Source: Phycomyces nitens
Lineage: Eukaryota > Mucoromycota > Mucoromycetes > Mucorales > Phycomycetaceae
Direction of reading: 5' to 3'
Assembly: GCA_022702545.1 (NCBI GenBank)
Contig: JAHRBC010000002.1
Location: 1,612,001 to 1,676,000 of the forward strand
DNA length: 64,000 nucleotides
This document shows, piece by piece, positions 35,433 to 46,434 of the stretch; position 1 is the first letter of the stretch; the number at the start of each line of letters is the position of its first letter. The position numbers were made by a program, and so were the translations under genes. A model generated the notes under the pieces. That model was not told the DNA's origin. It saw only the letters and a list, made by a program, of their open reading frames with translations, and ran no database searches.

Positions 35433-37372
35433 TTATAATGACGAACTTACAAGGAACCGATCTGGCATTATGATGGGTGCTACGAGCGTCCATACATAGA
35501 GAGAGTAGCAAATCCAGCTAGAGACAGCCTTGATCCACACCGCAGCACTCGTGTGTTCAATACTCACTAGTCCTGAGGGTTGTGCTTCGACTATGATTTT
35601 ACTCCTTTTGAGTTGTATTAGGAATACTGAGGATAAAAGAATACTAGAGATATTGGCCTACCATTGGGTAATGAGTAGACTGGCATACATGGCTGCAATA
35701 GCCATCATAAAATGAAAGAAGGAATAGCTATAAACCGTCCCTGAAAGTTCTTCTTGTTCATCGTATCGATCAAGATTAGATCGTGGCATTGTCCTAATCG
35801 ACAGAATCGAATCATATTTGTGCCGATGCACCCCAGTTTAGTTTTAGTTTTAGTTTCATTCGACTTTTTAAGACTGATAATATAATATACCCATGGTCTA
35901 CCGATTGAACTAGATACTCGCGACTCGTCCCGCGTTCTCCGTCATAGGATATTTCTAGAACATGTACAATGAAAACCAATTAGTTACATTTACTAGCTGG
36001 CTATAAATCTACCTTGACTCCCTGAACGAGTGGCTGAATAGACTAGAATAGCGAAAACAATTATCGCACCAAGCACCAGGGCAGTGGTCTGGAGTCCTAT
36101 TGATTCAGGGCCACAACTCTCATTATTGGGTTGGTAGGTTATTGCAGAAAATGCCTGAAAAGTACAATAGAATGTAACAATGGACGCTTGAGATAGCCCA
36201 GACTGGGGACTGGCTTCTTGGATAGCAGGAAAGAAGCAAAGAAGGGTGACCAGCAAGACAAGGGCCAAATTAAATGAAGTAATGAATAAATCAAGAGTGC
36301 ATCCCTGGGCTCCATAGAATCCGTACAAGAGACCTGTGAGGGTTGCCATTCCGCCGAATTGACTCAAAGTTGTACCTTGAATTGATTTGTTTTGTAAATA
36401 TTTGTACCTTTTTTTTATAGTTAGTTATACCAATTAGCATGTATTTCCACTGGTTGTTTTCAGATGCCATTAGTTTATCCAGACATATTTCTGTCCATGC
36501 CTGAGCAAGGTCCAGCAAGAGCAGGAGCCCAAAGACGATGAATAGACAGGCCCCAATGAGAGTGATATAGTTCCCCCAGACGAATATAAATTCATTTGGA
36601 ATGAAAATAGACCCTGCTACAAGTGCCAGCCAGAATATCACCTTGAAGCCCCAACCACTACACCAAGCCATTAGCTTTTCTTTTCTTTTATTCTTTATTT
36701 TGGCCAAGCATTTCTTTATCCTACCCATTTTGAATCACCGCTCTTTTCTCTCGGCTATCCCGCACTCCAAGCACAAGCAATCCGAGTAGCATATGAAAAA
36801 TAACGATTGCAAAGCACACCTTGTGAGCCTATCACCAAAGGTTAGACCAGAATCTTTGCCGTTTCCGATAGACTCACACCAACAACACCATAGCACATCG
36901 AATCCTCACACTGCATCTGGAGATACCCAAGTAACCGACTCGAGAGTAAATTGACGGCCCAGTCAGTCATCATTAGCCATGCGATCTATTATTTGCAGCC
37001 CAGTTTATTTGTTTCATGCATATATTGATATTAATACAGTTTATAAAGTACTTGCCATGGTATTCAACAGGAAAATCGCCTAAGACTCATATAATTAGAA
37101 CTAAGACCTGGCAGCCCTAGCCATATATATATATATATAATAAAAAACTCACGACATATAGACTGCGGGTCAGGATCGAATGGCTGGAGAGACAGCTGGA
37201 CAGAAACAAACGGGGTTGATCTCAGTAACAGCAAAAAAAAAGACATATTTAAATAAATCTGCTCATACTTTTGGCAGGCGAGCGAACAGGCTGCGGCAGA
37301 ACAGCAGCTCACAAGACAGCTCCCAATAGATCCAACGGCAGGAAGCGCAATAACGCTTAATAATGCACCCAT
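35433..37372 (-). CDS. SERINC/Tms1 family membrane protein
   Basis: Ten exons (37372-37269, 37195-37153, 37079-37056, 36985-36878, 36828-36725, 36657-36431, 36375-36013, 35954-35891, 35793-35662, 35604-35433) give 446 residues. The start MGALLSVIALPAVGSIGSC, the Cys-rich CCSAAACSLACQ, MMTDWAVNLLSR, LGVRDSREKRAVIQNG, PAIQEASPQSGLSQASIV, VYSYSFFHFMMAIAAMYAS and SAAVWIKAVSSWICYSLYVW are all signature SERINC blocks across about ten TM segments. The family are lipid-scrambling/serine-lipid-related membrane proteins. The intron after exon 3 starts GCAAGT, not GT; only this border restores the conserved LLNTM-IAWLMMTDW junction. The exact end (residues after MPDRFL) is less certain. Confidence 0.9.
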
Positions 37373-37511
37373 ATACAGTTGGGAATGAGGTAAGAGAAAA
37401 AGACGAGGATGCATGATTGAATGAACAAATCGCCTATTTCACTCTCCGGTATTTAGTGACTGTCGTCCTCATCTGTTGTGTACTTCTTGTCAAGATACCC
37501 ATTTGGAATCC
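37373..37511. promoter_or_regulatory. Short bidirectional promoter
   Basis: Only 139 bp separate the SERINC start codon (minus) from the Asteroid-like start codon (plus). All transcription-initiation signals for both genes must lie here or overlap the coding ends. It is pyrimidine-rich near the plus-strand gene. No canonical TATA box is visible. Confidence 0.5.
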
Positions 37512-39646
37512 ATGGGCATTCACGGTCTCTCATCGTTCATTCAGGAACATTCTAGTCTTGGAAAGCATAGATCTTGGAATGCCACCGATCCCGAAGATTC
37601 TTGCTTTATAGTGGATGGCAATGCATATGTATACCATTATGCCCTTCAATACAAGACCGATTGGACATACGGAGGTAACATGAACCTAGATCAAACACTT
37701 GAAGACTCAATGGGGTGGCAGGTCAGTATATGGTAATAGCAGATCTGGTGCGATCGCACGTCATCGCTCTTCGGCAGGCCAGGATCACCCCCGTTTTCTT
37801 ATTTGATGGTGCCCTTCCACGGGACAAGGAGGCCACACGAATTAAGCGCTATCGAAATTACATTGAAAAGGTCGTTTCTACTTTCAACAGCCTAAAGCAG
37901 ATCAATGATAGCAACAAGACAGACGAAGCAAATCCTGAAGATGCCATTCAATATTGGGGAGACCTCTATCTCATTCCACCTCTTACGCTCGAGGTAGTCG
38001 TACAGACCCTAAGAGAACTTGATGTTGAGGTGATTATGTGCCGAGGAGAAGCAGATGGAATGGTAGCTGAATTGGCTGAGGAAAGAGATGGATACGTGGT
38101 ATCAAAGGACTCGGACATGCATGTGTACCCACATCTCGGCAAGGGGTACCTCCCCCTCGATCTCTTTTCGATTGGCAAAGATTCTATTGTATCCGGAACT
38201 CTCTATCAGCCACAAGTATTGGCAGGATTTTTACGAATCGATGTATCTATCCTGCCCTTGTTTGGCACGCTTCTAGGTAACGATTACTTTGATATTCAAA
38301 TGGTGCGATACCCCATCATGGAATGGTGTGCTGCACATGGATTTGGACTAAAGAGCCAAAGCAGTGCTCAATGGCCAAAGTACGTTGCAGAGTTTCTGCG
38401 GACAGTTGCGCCCAAGAATGTAATGGACGAGGAGGTCATTAGGGCAGTTGCCCAGGCACTCGAGCCGATCATTCTCTCCAGCAGCATGAGCCAACGCCAG
38501 GAAAAGGCTGATGGGCTTCAACAGGCAATCATTCGCTCTATTGGACGCTACGACTCTGCTTCACCATTGATCACCAAAGTACAACAAGCACAGGATATTG
38601 AGCTCAATAGTCTTTTGCAGGCAGGACAGCTCAGTAGACAAATTCTGGATATCGTGGAGACACAGACATTCTGGTCCTTTATCTTCCTAGAGGATCTCTC
38701 TAAAGAATCCAGCTGTGTCGTGAGCCAGTCTTTACGTCAATACCTATATACATTGGTCGATACCAACATTCCAGCTGTTACTGAGTACCTGCGCGAGAAA
38801 CAGCATCTGGCCACTGTTGAAGTACCTGGCCTGACTTTGGAGGCCATGGGAAATATAACCCAAACCCAAGTCAAGGCAGAAGATCTGCTCAAAGATTCCA
38901 AACTACGATCCAGCCTATTTTTAAGTTTGCACAACACTACAGCTACCATTCTCTCAGCAGAGCACCTGGCCATACATTCACTTGTACTCTGTCTACGCTA
39001 TCTCATCACTTCTTCATACGAGAATCTCAGTAGACCACTAGCCAATCACGAGGTGGTCGGTCTATTGGTAGCAGGCATGAAATCTCTAGGGCCTCATATT
39101 GGATTCACTGTTTCGGATATGCCCAGCTCAGATCGTTCCAAACCGAGTCTAAATAAGCGCGCCATTCATCTTGCAGCACAATACCAAGCTGTCCTGTACA
39201 GCTCGTATCTCTTGGGGCAGCTTGTATATGGACCCGGCCAATATCTCCAGGGCACTGGAATACTAGCCTCATCATATGATGGCCTAGAAATCCACACCTC
39301 ACTCCATCATGCGCGTGTTGGGGCACACCTCAGCCGCATCTTGGCGGGTTCATCGGCTGATTTCAAGGCAAAGTTTTGTCGTCTGTGGGCCATTGTTACT
39401 GATAAACTAGACCATGCGATATCACCAGTATTTGACTATGGGCTTCCCTCACTCTCTCAAGGACCCCTTCCAGACAAATACTGGACTCGCCAGACAAATC
39501 TCAAGAAGCGTGCCAAGAGCTCGGGTGAGGTTAAGAGTGACCGGTCTGCCAAGCGGACTACAGCAAAGGCATCAGGGCAGGCTAGAGAGTCCAACAAGAA
39601 CGTATTTAATGTCTTGAGTTTTGGATGCAGTTTTGATGACGAGTAA
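37512..39646 (+). CDS. Asteroid-type XPG/FEN-like nuclease-domain protein
   Basis: Two exons (37512-37674 and 37722-39646) give 695 residues. The N-terminal MGIHGLSSFI start and FIVDGNAYVYH (Asp35), then ITPVFLFDGALPRDKE, VEVIMCRGEADGMVAELA, GYVVSKDSDMHVY and FGTLLGNDYFD follow the order of acidic clusters in the XPG-N/XPG-I fold. The domain arrangement, with MGIHGL and a long helical C-terminal half, is that of the Asteroid homologue family, whose nuclease activity is not well established. The C-terminus is basic (NLKKRAKSSGEVKSDRSAKR). What looks like a frameshift near 37715 is a 47-nt GT-AG intron: splicing gives YGGQYMVIADLV in frame. Confidence 0.88.
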
Positions 39647-40594
39647 ATATCTATTATAATGCTTTTAAAATAATTAAATAATAATAATAATAATAATGAT
39701 AATAATAATTTTTGTGTTGTCATGGTGACAATAAAAAAATAAATAGTCTAAAATAAGCTTAGAGGTTATTTGTAGCCCTGTGACACCATATCATCGGTAG
39801 AGATGGTAACCAAGATTATAGTTTGTAGAGGAACAATAGTATAATTGACGTGGAACGGAAAAACAATTATTTGCGGGTGTATCGGCAACAAGGCAGAATA
39901 TACTGAGCTCAAGTAATAGACGATCCTAATGATATACAATCGCTGGCAACATTCCGTTAGTATGGAGAACGCCAAACCCTGGCTGTACGACCTCTATTTT
40001 TTCTAAATCATCAATTGTGCAGTACCATCACAGCGATTTCAAACCTGGCCATTTAAATGGATTGACAAGATTATTGGTTAGTCCCGATTTGTACATAGCC
40101 CCTTGAAGAAGAAGAAGAAAAAGAAAAGGAAGGTGAAGAAAAAGAAGAAGAAAAAAAGAGATTAGGGGAAACAAATTCTTTGTCTCTATTGAAAGCTTCA
40201 ATTAAACAGAAATATTCCCGGGAGCTTGGACCTACGGTGTAGGCAGGGTAGGATATATGCTTTAATGTGTTACAAGTGATAGAAAGATACGGCTTTTTTT
40301 TGCGATGATCGTAAAGCGAATAAAGCGTTCGATCAATGGGCTGCAGTCAAGGCTACACCAGGCGGGGCACAGGTTGGAGCATTTTGTTTGTAAGTTATAA
40401 GAGAAGCGGCATATTGCATTCTGATTAAAGACGGACAAGGGAGAGTTGTCTCCGAATCGGGCCTCCGATGGAGGCCCGCAACATTTTTCCTGATCAGGCT
40501 TCTCAAGCTTTTCAGATCGGTTATTGCTAAGGAAAACCATGATCTTTACCAAAAGCCATTTGGCCGATGATCCCTTTGAAAGAATTGTATATTG
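39647..40594. other. Intergenic region upstream of the LON-domain gene
   Basis: Contains (TAA)n microsatellite 39677-39708, a GAAGAAGAA purine tract 40105-40160 and the palindrome described separately. The minus-strand open frame 40262-40759 overlaps the next gene and has no recognisable domain, so it is not annotated as a gene. Confidence 0.5.
40458..40478. repeat. Perfect GC-rich palindrome (9-bp stem, 3-bp loop)
   Basis: CGGGCCTCC-GAT-GGAGGCCCG forms a perfect hairpin in otherwise AT-rich DNA about 180 bp upstream of the RING-LON start codon. Its dyad symmetry fits a dimeric regulator binding site or a stable structure in RNA; there is no direct evidence for either. Confidence 0.55.
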
Positions 40595-40602
40595 TATAAA
40601 TA
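40595..40602 (+). promoter_or_regulatory. TATA box of the RING-LON gene
   Basis: TATAAATA lies 56 bp before the start codon at 40658, in a position compatible with a fungal core promoter. Pyrimidine-rich sequence follows. Confidence 0.5.
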
Positions 40603-40657
40603 CCAAGGCCTTGTACTTTTCCAATAATCTATCAATTAAACCTCCCATCCTTACATA

Positions 40658-42070
40658 ATGACCACCACCTTCCAGCTCACTTCCATACTTACTTGTGCTG
40701 TCTGCAACGATTTCCTTGTCGATCCAATAAGCCTTTCGTGTGGATATACAGTCTGCCAAGCCTGTCTTCCTCCATCTACTCTTTTGCGCAAACCAACATT
40801 TGTGTGTCCCGTAGCTCAGTGCACCTCAAAGGCCCATCTATTTGGACCTCAGATCTTCACTGATGCTTGTGTGCACGGTCTATCTCAACTCACTCGCAAC
40901 ACCATCGACTGCTACTCTCGACCTCCAACCCCTACCTCTATGGACGACATAAAAAGCACTCTCACAATCCAAAATACTCAAGGAGACCATGTGACCCAGA
41001 CCGCAACTGCCATGCTTCAATGCCATTGTTGTTCACAAACAATGGTCAGCCCAATCACTACACATTGTGGCCACACCTTTTGTAGACTTTGCGTTCTCCA
41101 GATGAAGGTCACTACAGACAAGTGTCTCAACTGCAAACGTCCCCTCCCAAAATTCTCCAGCATCGAGACCCAGGCACCAAACTACTTATTGGAGTCTGTA
41201 AAGCGTGGATTACAATCAATTGGATCAATTCCCTCCCTTTTTGCAAACAACACTCCTTTTCTTTCAGTCACTCAGTGGCATGAAACCAGCATTCCACTTT
41301 TCACAAACGGCTCTCTTGTTCTTCCCAACCAACCTTGCCGCATTCCAATCTTCACAGCCTCTCTTTTACGCCAGATGCGCCATTCAATTGTTTCCTCTAG
41401 TCGTTACAATGGTCTCTGCATGTCTCTTGTTCACCAGGGCCTCCCAAACATGGCTCAGTTCGGTACCATTATCAAGATCATCTCTGTTGAACATCGACAC
41501 GATGCCATTATTATCGATGCCATTGGTCTCGAGCGCTTCAAAATCGAAAGATATCACCAGGTAGAGGAAGACTGTTTGGTCGCAGATATCCAGGTGCTTG
41601 TAGACGATCAAGTTGTACCTCGCGTCGATGACCATCTCCACTGCTCAAAGCGTATTAACAACAACGCAAACGATGATTATACCCAGGCTCTCATTGAGTT
41701 TGGCTTTATGCCTCCTACTTATGATACCGCCAGCACTCTCCACCAGCGAATTCTCGACATGGCCCAATCATCACCAACACCATCGCTCAATATTTCCACC
41801 GAGGGACTCTTGGGTCCTGTCTGGTTCGAGAATATGCAGCAAATGTACGGTCCTCTTCCTTCATCAAAAGAAGCATCTCGGCTTTGCTGGTGGGTAGCTT
41901 CAGTATTACCTGGCACCAACACCGAGCGATATGCATTCCTCTCTACAGAAAGCCTTTCTGACAGACTCGAAACTGCACTCTTGTGGATTAATCAGCTCGA
42001 ATCTCAATGGACTCGATGCCGTAGTTCTGCGGTTCACGCAATCTCCCAGGCCATTCTCCAGCAACAGTAA
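40658..42070 (+). CDS. RING-RING-LON protein (LONRF-like ubiquitin ligase candidate)
   Basis: A single-exon gene of 470 residues. Residues 13-48 form a first RING-like finger (CAVCNDF...SCGYTVCQACL...CPVAQC) where the zinc-binding His of the usual CGHTFC is Tyr, so it is probably degenerate. Residues about 121-161 form an intact second RING (CHCCSQTM...HCGHTFCRLC...CLNCKRPL). From about 195 a LON substrate-binding (LONRF-type) domain follows: IPLFTNGSLVLPNQPCRIPI, FGTIIKIISVEHRHD, IDAIGLERFKIER and later ARLCWWVASVLPGTN-like helices. This resembles LONRF proteins, E3 ligases in protein quality control. Lack of introns is unusual among its neighbours. Confidence 0.9.
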   Translation: MTTTFQLTSILTCAVCNDFLVDPISLSCGYTVCQACLPPSTLLRKPTFVCPVAQCTSKAHLFGPQIFTDACVHGLSQLTRNTIDCYSRPPTPTSMDDIKSTLTIQNTQGDHVTQTATAMLQCHCCSQTMVSPITTHCGHTFCRLCVLQMKVTTDKCLNCKRPLPKFSSIETQAPNYLLESVKRGLQSIGSIPSLFANNTPFLSVTQWHETSIPLFTNGSLVLPNQPCRIPIFTASLLRQMRHSIVSSSRYNGLCMSLVHQGLPNMAQFGTIIKIISVEHRHDAIIIDAIGLERFKIERYHQVEEDCLVADIQVLVDDQVVPRVDDHLHCSKRINNNANDDYTQALIEFGFMPPTYDTASTLHQRILDMAQSSPTPSLNISTEGLLGPVWFENMQQMYGPLPSSKEASRLCWWVASVLPGTNTERYAFLSTESLSDRLETALLWINQLESQWTRCRSSAVHAISQAILQQQ

Positions 42071-43429
42071 ATGTGCCGAGACAAAATGATATTCGCTCCC
42101 TTTCATGTATCCAATATCCTTTAAACATCCATCCCCTTTACCACCAAAAAAAACAAGATCCTTCTCTCGCTTTCTCTACCCCACCCGATTATACCCAAGT
42201 TCTTACTATGATCACCAACCAAAAACAAGATCCATACGCCTTTTTTCTATCTATACATACATTCGACAAAGAAAACTTCCATGCATTCCCTCCTTTTCAG
42301 CCTTACACTTTATTCCATCTCCTGTATATATCCTTTCTCTCCCAAAAGAAAGAGAAAAAAAAAACTTGTTCACTTGGCTTCTATTCAATAATAAAATCGT
42401 CTCCTTGCACTTGATGTTTATACATAAAATAACACGTCTATTTTTATCAAGAACTAAATACAAAAAAAAACATGTTCTTAATTGACATTTGGCTGTCTGT
42501 CATTGGTGATGTGTAGCAAAGGGGAAATGAAAACCAAGATGTGAATTGTTCTATGGGCTACTAAAGGTTCGAAAGAAATGACAATCGTGGAACATGCAGT
42601 CAGAGTGTACTATTATTATATCAAGGGTACAATATTCCAGAGCTTATTTGATAGTACAGCTTGGTCTGAATCAATGGCAGATGGATACACAGTATAATAA
42701 CAACCAAAAGTATAATGCTATTGTCCCTCAAAAATGTTGATATCTTACCATTCTCGATTTCTTTCTTGGTCTATTTTTCCATAATAAATCATGTGGGGCC
42801 ACAGTATGGAAAAAATTGTAATAGGGAGCAGACAAAATGAAATGACAGCAAAAATATGCCTGTTGAACACGCCACTGTCATGTCAAAATGTAATTATGCA
42901 TTTCTCTTTGGCGGTTAAATATGAAGAATTGGATATTTCTGTTTTTGTATTCATGTTTTTTTTTATTATATATATATGTAAATGGTCAGTATGTTTGACG
43001 CGTTATTACAAACAAACATCCAGCCCCGCGCGATTCACAGGCGCAACACACGCGGTAAAAAATTGAGCAGAATATGGTAATAATCGGAAAAGAAAAATAA
43101 CGATAATTAAGATTTTTAACCATCTCACAAATACGATGATTGGACATTTGCCGTTCGGGGATACAAATTATATAGGGAATTAACGATCGAGTTTCACTGG
43201 ATAGACTAGAGAACAAGAAAAAACAAGGCCAAGTGCTACATTCAGGAAAGAAGAAAAAAAGTCGTCGCAAAATTAGAGAATTTTTGCACCCCGAAAATAT
43301 ACACCTTATCTTTAATAAATATCTTTTTTTATTTATTTATATATCTGTTCATCGTAAAGACTCGAGACTATATTTCAAAATTCAATAGTGTATATATTTT
43401 GGATATAGAAATAAATAATGTTTAGTATC
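42071..43429. other. Intergenic DNA, mostly AT-rich
   Basis: No gene seen. A GC-richer patch at 43015-43055 (CCAGCCCCGCGCGATTC...) and the sequence TGCACCCCGAAAAT at 43286-43299 may be the outer end of the Tc1 relic that follows. Confidence 0.4.
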
Positions 43430-44462
43430 GGGTGTTTCGACCACAAGCAGAAATCACAGCCTTGATTCTATCAGGCATACTTGTCAGTCTTGCACCGAAT
43501 TCAGAATCCATCTGGTCTCACTACTTGGCAATACAAGCCTTGAGATATTTAGTATTGTTAATGTGTATTTTTTGCTCTCAAACACGTCTTTTTTATGGCC
43601 TTCTAGACACGCTCAATTGGATTCAAATCAGGGCTTTGAGATGGCCAGTAGTCAAAGTGCTTAACTTTATTGATTTTTTCCAACATGCTGTGTAGGAGCT
43701 AGTATGGTAGCTGGAATTATGTTTATCATTCAATTTTTTATACCAAGGGTTAAATTCTTGGAACAAATAGTTGGCCTATACATCTTGATTGACAGAGTCA
43801 TCGAGCACAGTTAAAGGCCCAAATCCTCCATCAAAAGTAGCCCCAAACATCATCAGTGAACCTTTTCCAAACTTCTCAGTTTGAAGTTTATGCTCATTTT
43901 GAAAATGTTCTCCAGGTTTACACTGCACGGACGGGTCAGAAGCATTGTCCTTTACCATGAACCTAGACCCATCTGACTATATAACCCTTCTCCAGTCCTC
44001 AATTGCCAGACTGGCTCTGGTTCTTGCCCAACAAAGCCGATTCTTCTTTTCTTCAGGCGCAGTTTTGGCCTGGACACTTGCACATACGAAGCAAGTCCAT
44101 TTAAAGATAGTTGATAACCGTCTTTCTACATACAATACCACCAGAAAGTGCCAATATTCCTGGTGATACCCATAGTCTTCGAAAGGATGGCGCCTCACAC
44201 TCGAATAAAGTGCAATATTATCTGTAGTACCGAGTTTTTTTTTAAAAAAAAATCTCACTGACCTGGGTTTTGGCGCTGTTGTGTTGGTTTCTTCCCAACG
44301 TTTGATAATACTTGTAATCGATAATTGAGGGATATCTATGTTAATTTTGACTTCTCTTGAGGAATGGTTGGCCTTGTAAAGGAAAATAATTCCTCCACAA
44401 AGAAACTTTGACAAATTACGGTGAGATGTAGCTCTTTTGAATATCTTTTCAACTGATGACAC
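43430..44462 (-). pseudogene. Tc1-like transposase pseudogene
   Basis: Reading the minus strand from 44462: a helix-turn-helix part (LYKANHSSREVKI, PQLSITSIIKRWEETNT), then ASLAIEDWRRVIWSD equivalent to the first aspartate block, KFGKGSLMMFGATFDGGFGP and the third block HFDYWPSQSPDLNPIERV near 43640. A TAG follows where Trp is expected (G-to-A change), then KAIKKT. Further stops and frameshifts interrupt the middle, and the second catalytic block is not recognisable. A possible terminal repeat reads TACACTCCGACCCGAAAA on the minus strand at 44556-44573, similar to the sequence at 43286-43299. Confidence 0.75.
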
Positions 44463-44581
44463 AAGCGCTTTGATAATGGAGTTTTGGTTTTAAAACCAAA
44501 AGAAAACAAGAAGTAATATTTTCTTCTTCTGATTTTAGTTGGTTTGCAATAACTTTTTTTTTCGGGTCGGAGTGTATTTAA

Positions 44582-46180
44582 AGTAGTTTCTTATTCTTTG
44601 TGTTTCCCTGCAATGTCCAACTCATTGGGTTCTGCTAACCTTTTGCAAACTATCACTGACATTCAGGATTGCTTGGAACTATTGGACAGCACTTCTCCAC
44701 GATACACATGATTCATGTTCATGCATCGTATGGTTGGACTCCTCCAGATATTTTGAAATCTACCTTTGGCATGACATCAGATCTCTTCAACACCTTCTTG
44801 GACTCCGAGTCCCACAAGAATATTATCGATGCTTACCTGCCTTTGACTTTTATTATTCAACCTTGCAATAAACTGTTTATGCAGCCATTTAACCCCAAAT
44901 TCCAGGTAGCCGATTCTGACTCTGTCAAACGCTACACCATGAACTCCTCATCATTATAACAATCATTGTAGGAACAAGTGAATTCCCAAGAGTCTGTGCG
45001 TAAAACAATCGTTTAATTCCGCAAGTCACGCCCATCTACTTCTGCCTCCTCAGGCACCAAGGACTCGTTTTTTCTTCTTCTCGATACAGCCCGTCACAGT
45101 CTGCAGACGGGTATTCTAAACAGCGTTCCGTTTGGCACCAAAGCACCAGGCGATCAAAGTCTTCTTACCGAAAACCCTATGCTCTACTCCAGTATATTAG
45201 TCTCCTGCAGGAAGAAGTCTCAGTCGATTCTCTCTGGCATAGCAGAGACCATCGGATAGCAAGTGGTTGAATGGCGTGATAATCGACGGTTTTTGTTTCC
45301 ACTTTGACAGGTTGCCTCCTCTGTCTATCCATAGACACCCAACAATTCCCATGGAAGATTCTCAACGACATATTACTTGACAAACGATAGCTAAACTGTC
45401 ACTCAAGTGGATGAAAGAACCTGTTCCTTACGACTCTTCTGGTTTTGCCAGCCAAATGTTCGTGATTCATCAGAAGAATGGTAGACACCATCCAGTGCTA
45501 AATCTGAAGCAGCTCAGCGAGCACCTAGCCGCTCCCTATCTCAAGATAGAGACCCTTCAAGCCGTCTGCAAGCTGATTTGACCTGGTAACTTCCTCCACC
45601 TCATTTTCCACCGTACATCTAGTAAATACTTTTTTTTCTTTGGGAGAATTGTACCTACCAATTCCGCACGACGTTATTTGGTCTGTATATCGTTTCACGA
45701 CTCTTTACCAAGGTTACGTGTTCAGCTCTAGAATAGTCTCGGCAACATGGGATATGTGTCACAACCAGTTCTGACATTCTCCAACAAATTCCACAATGCA
45801 TACCAGTTTCACTTTACATTGTTTATTATATAGCTTTACATTCTATTCTATCAGTATAAATACCTTTAACAATTCAAATAATAAACAATACTCGATTATC
45901 TTTGTTTTTACTCAACTCTTCTTGTCTACTTTGACTTTGGTCTTTTTGTCTCTTGTCTTATCTTGCCCTGCCCTGCCTTGTGAAAGCACCTAGCGCCTTT
46001 TTTCCCGTCTAGGGTTTATAATACGCACGAGTGCGTACTTGGACGATTGGATTTTCATTTTGGACACTTCTCAGCAGTCGCAGGAGCACACACAGCTCTT
46101 GATGACAAAACTAGAATGTTTGAGATGGATTCTGAACCTGGAAAAGTCGTCTCTACAGCCCTCCCAATGTAAAAGTTGGT
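44582..46180 (+). pseudogene. Second DIRS-type retrotransposon remnant (ORF1 and reverse transcriptase)
   Basis: From 44582 an ORF1-like frame reads MSNSLGSANLLQTITDIQDC and, after a stop, TFGMTSDLFNTFLD and MQPFNPKFQVADSDSV. At 45400-45590 the reverse transcriptase start reads PVPYDSSGFASQMFVIHQKN, QLSEHLAAPYLKIETLQAVC and LI-stop-PGNF, the stop replacing an expected Arg codon. At about 45660-45735 YQFRTTLFGLYIVSRLFTKV is the next motif. The frame is then interrupted by a solo LTR (45757-46020) and resumes with RTSAYLDDWIFILDTSQQ, containing the catalytic YLDD. The 3' half with RNase H and recombinase is absent. The copy is distinct from the 8.5-11.9 kb element. Confidence 0.75.
45757..46020 (+). 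mobile_element. Solo LTR, copy 2, inserted in the DIRS reverse transcriptase
   Basis: A 264-bp sequence starting TGTCACAACCAGTTC is related to the LTR at 1424-1727 (shared TATAAATACC box, ATAATAAACAATACTC and TTTGACTTTGGTCTTTTTG segments). It lies between ATATG (45752-45756) and ATACG (46021-46025), an imperfect 5-bp duplication. Removing it and one duplicate restores the RT reading HGI-RTSAYLDD. Its 3' end is diverged (TTTATA for CTTACA). Confidence 0.7.
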
Positions 46181-46430
46181 CAATCCGAGACAAGAGACAA
46201 GAAACAAGAGACAAGAGGACCAAAGTCAAAGAGATCAGGAATAATATGGTAGAAACAAAGATACTCGAGTATCATTTACTATTCGAGTTACAAAAGGTAT
46301 TTATAAGATTAGTAAAGAATGTAAGTTTGTATAATAAACGATGTAGAACTGAGGGGTGCTTCAAGGGATATTGATTTTAGAATTAGAGATGATATTTAAT
46401 TACACTACGGCGAGAGGAGTAGTAGTTTTA
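46168..46430 (-). mobile_element. Solo LTR, copy 3, inverted relative to copy 2
   Basis: On the minus strand this copy ends CCAACTTTTACA, matching the CCAACTCTTACA end of copy 1, and shares the same TATA and polyadenylation region. The outer end is diverged, so 46430 is approximate. Flanking CCCAA (46163-46167) and ACCAA (46430-46434) may be a decayed target duplication. With copy 2 it makes a roughly 200-bp inverted repeat around the YLDD fragment. Confidence 0.6.
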
Positions 46431-46434
46431 CCAA

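Noticed and set aside
36000..37100. SERINC gene as two separate short membrane-protein genes
   Set aside because: The open frames join through GT-AG introns, and one GC-AG intron, into one chain that follows the SERINC motif order.
37681..37740. Apparent frameshift in the Asteroid-like gene
   Set aside because: A 47-nt GT-AG intron (37675-37721) joins the two frames exactly and restores YGGQYMVIADLV, so the gene is intact.
40262..40759. 165-codon minus-strand open frame
   Set aside because: It overlaps the start of the RING-LON gene, has no domain and its Cys content mirrors the coding strand; a shadow frame.
44582..46430. Inverted repeat 45757/46430 as a DIRS inverted terminal repeat
   Set aside because: Both arms have LTR-type ends, TATA boxes and target-duplication-like flanks, and match a solo LTR 44 kb away with a clean 5-bp duplication; two inverted LTR insertions fit better.
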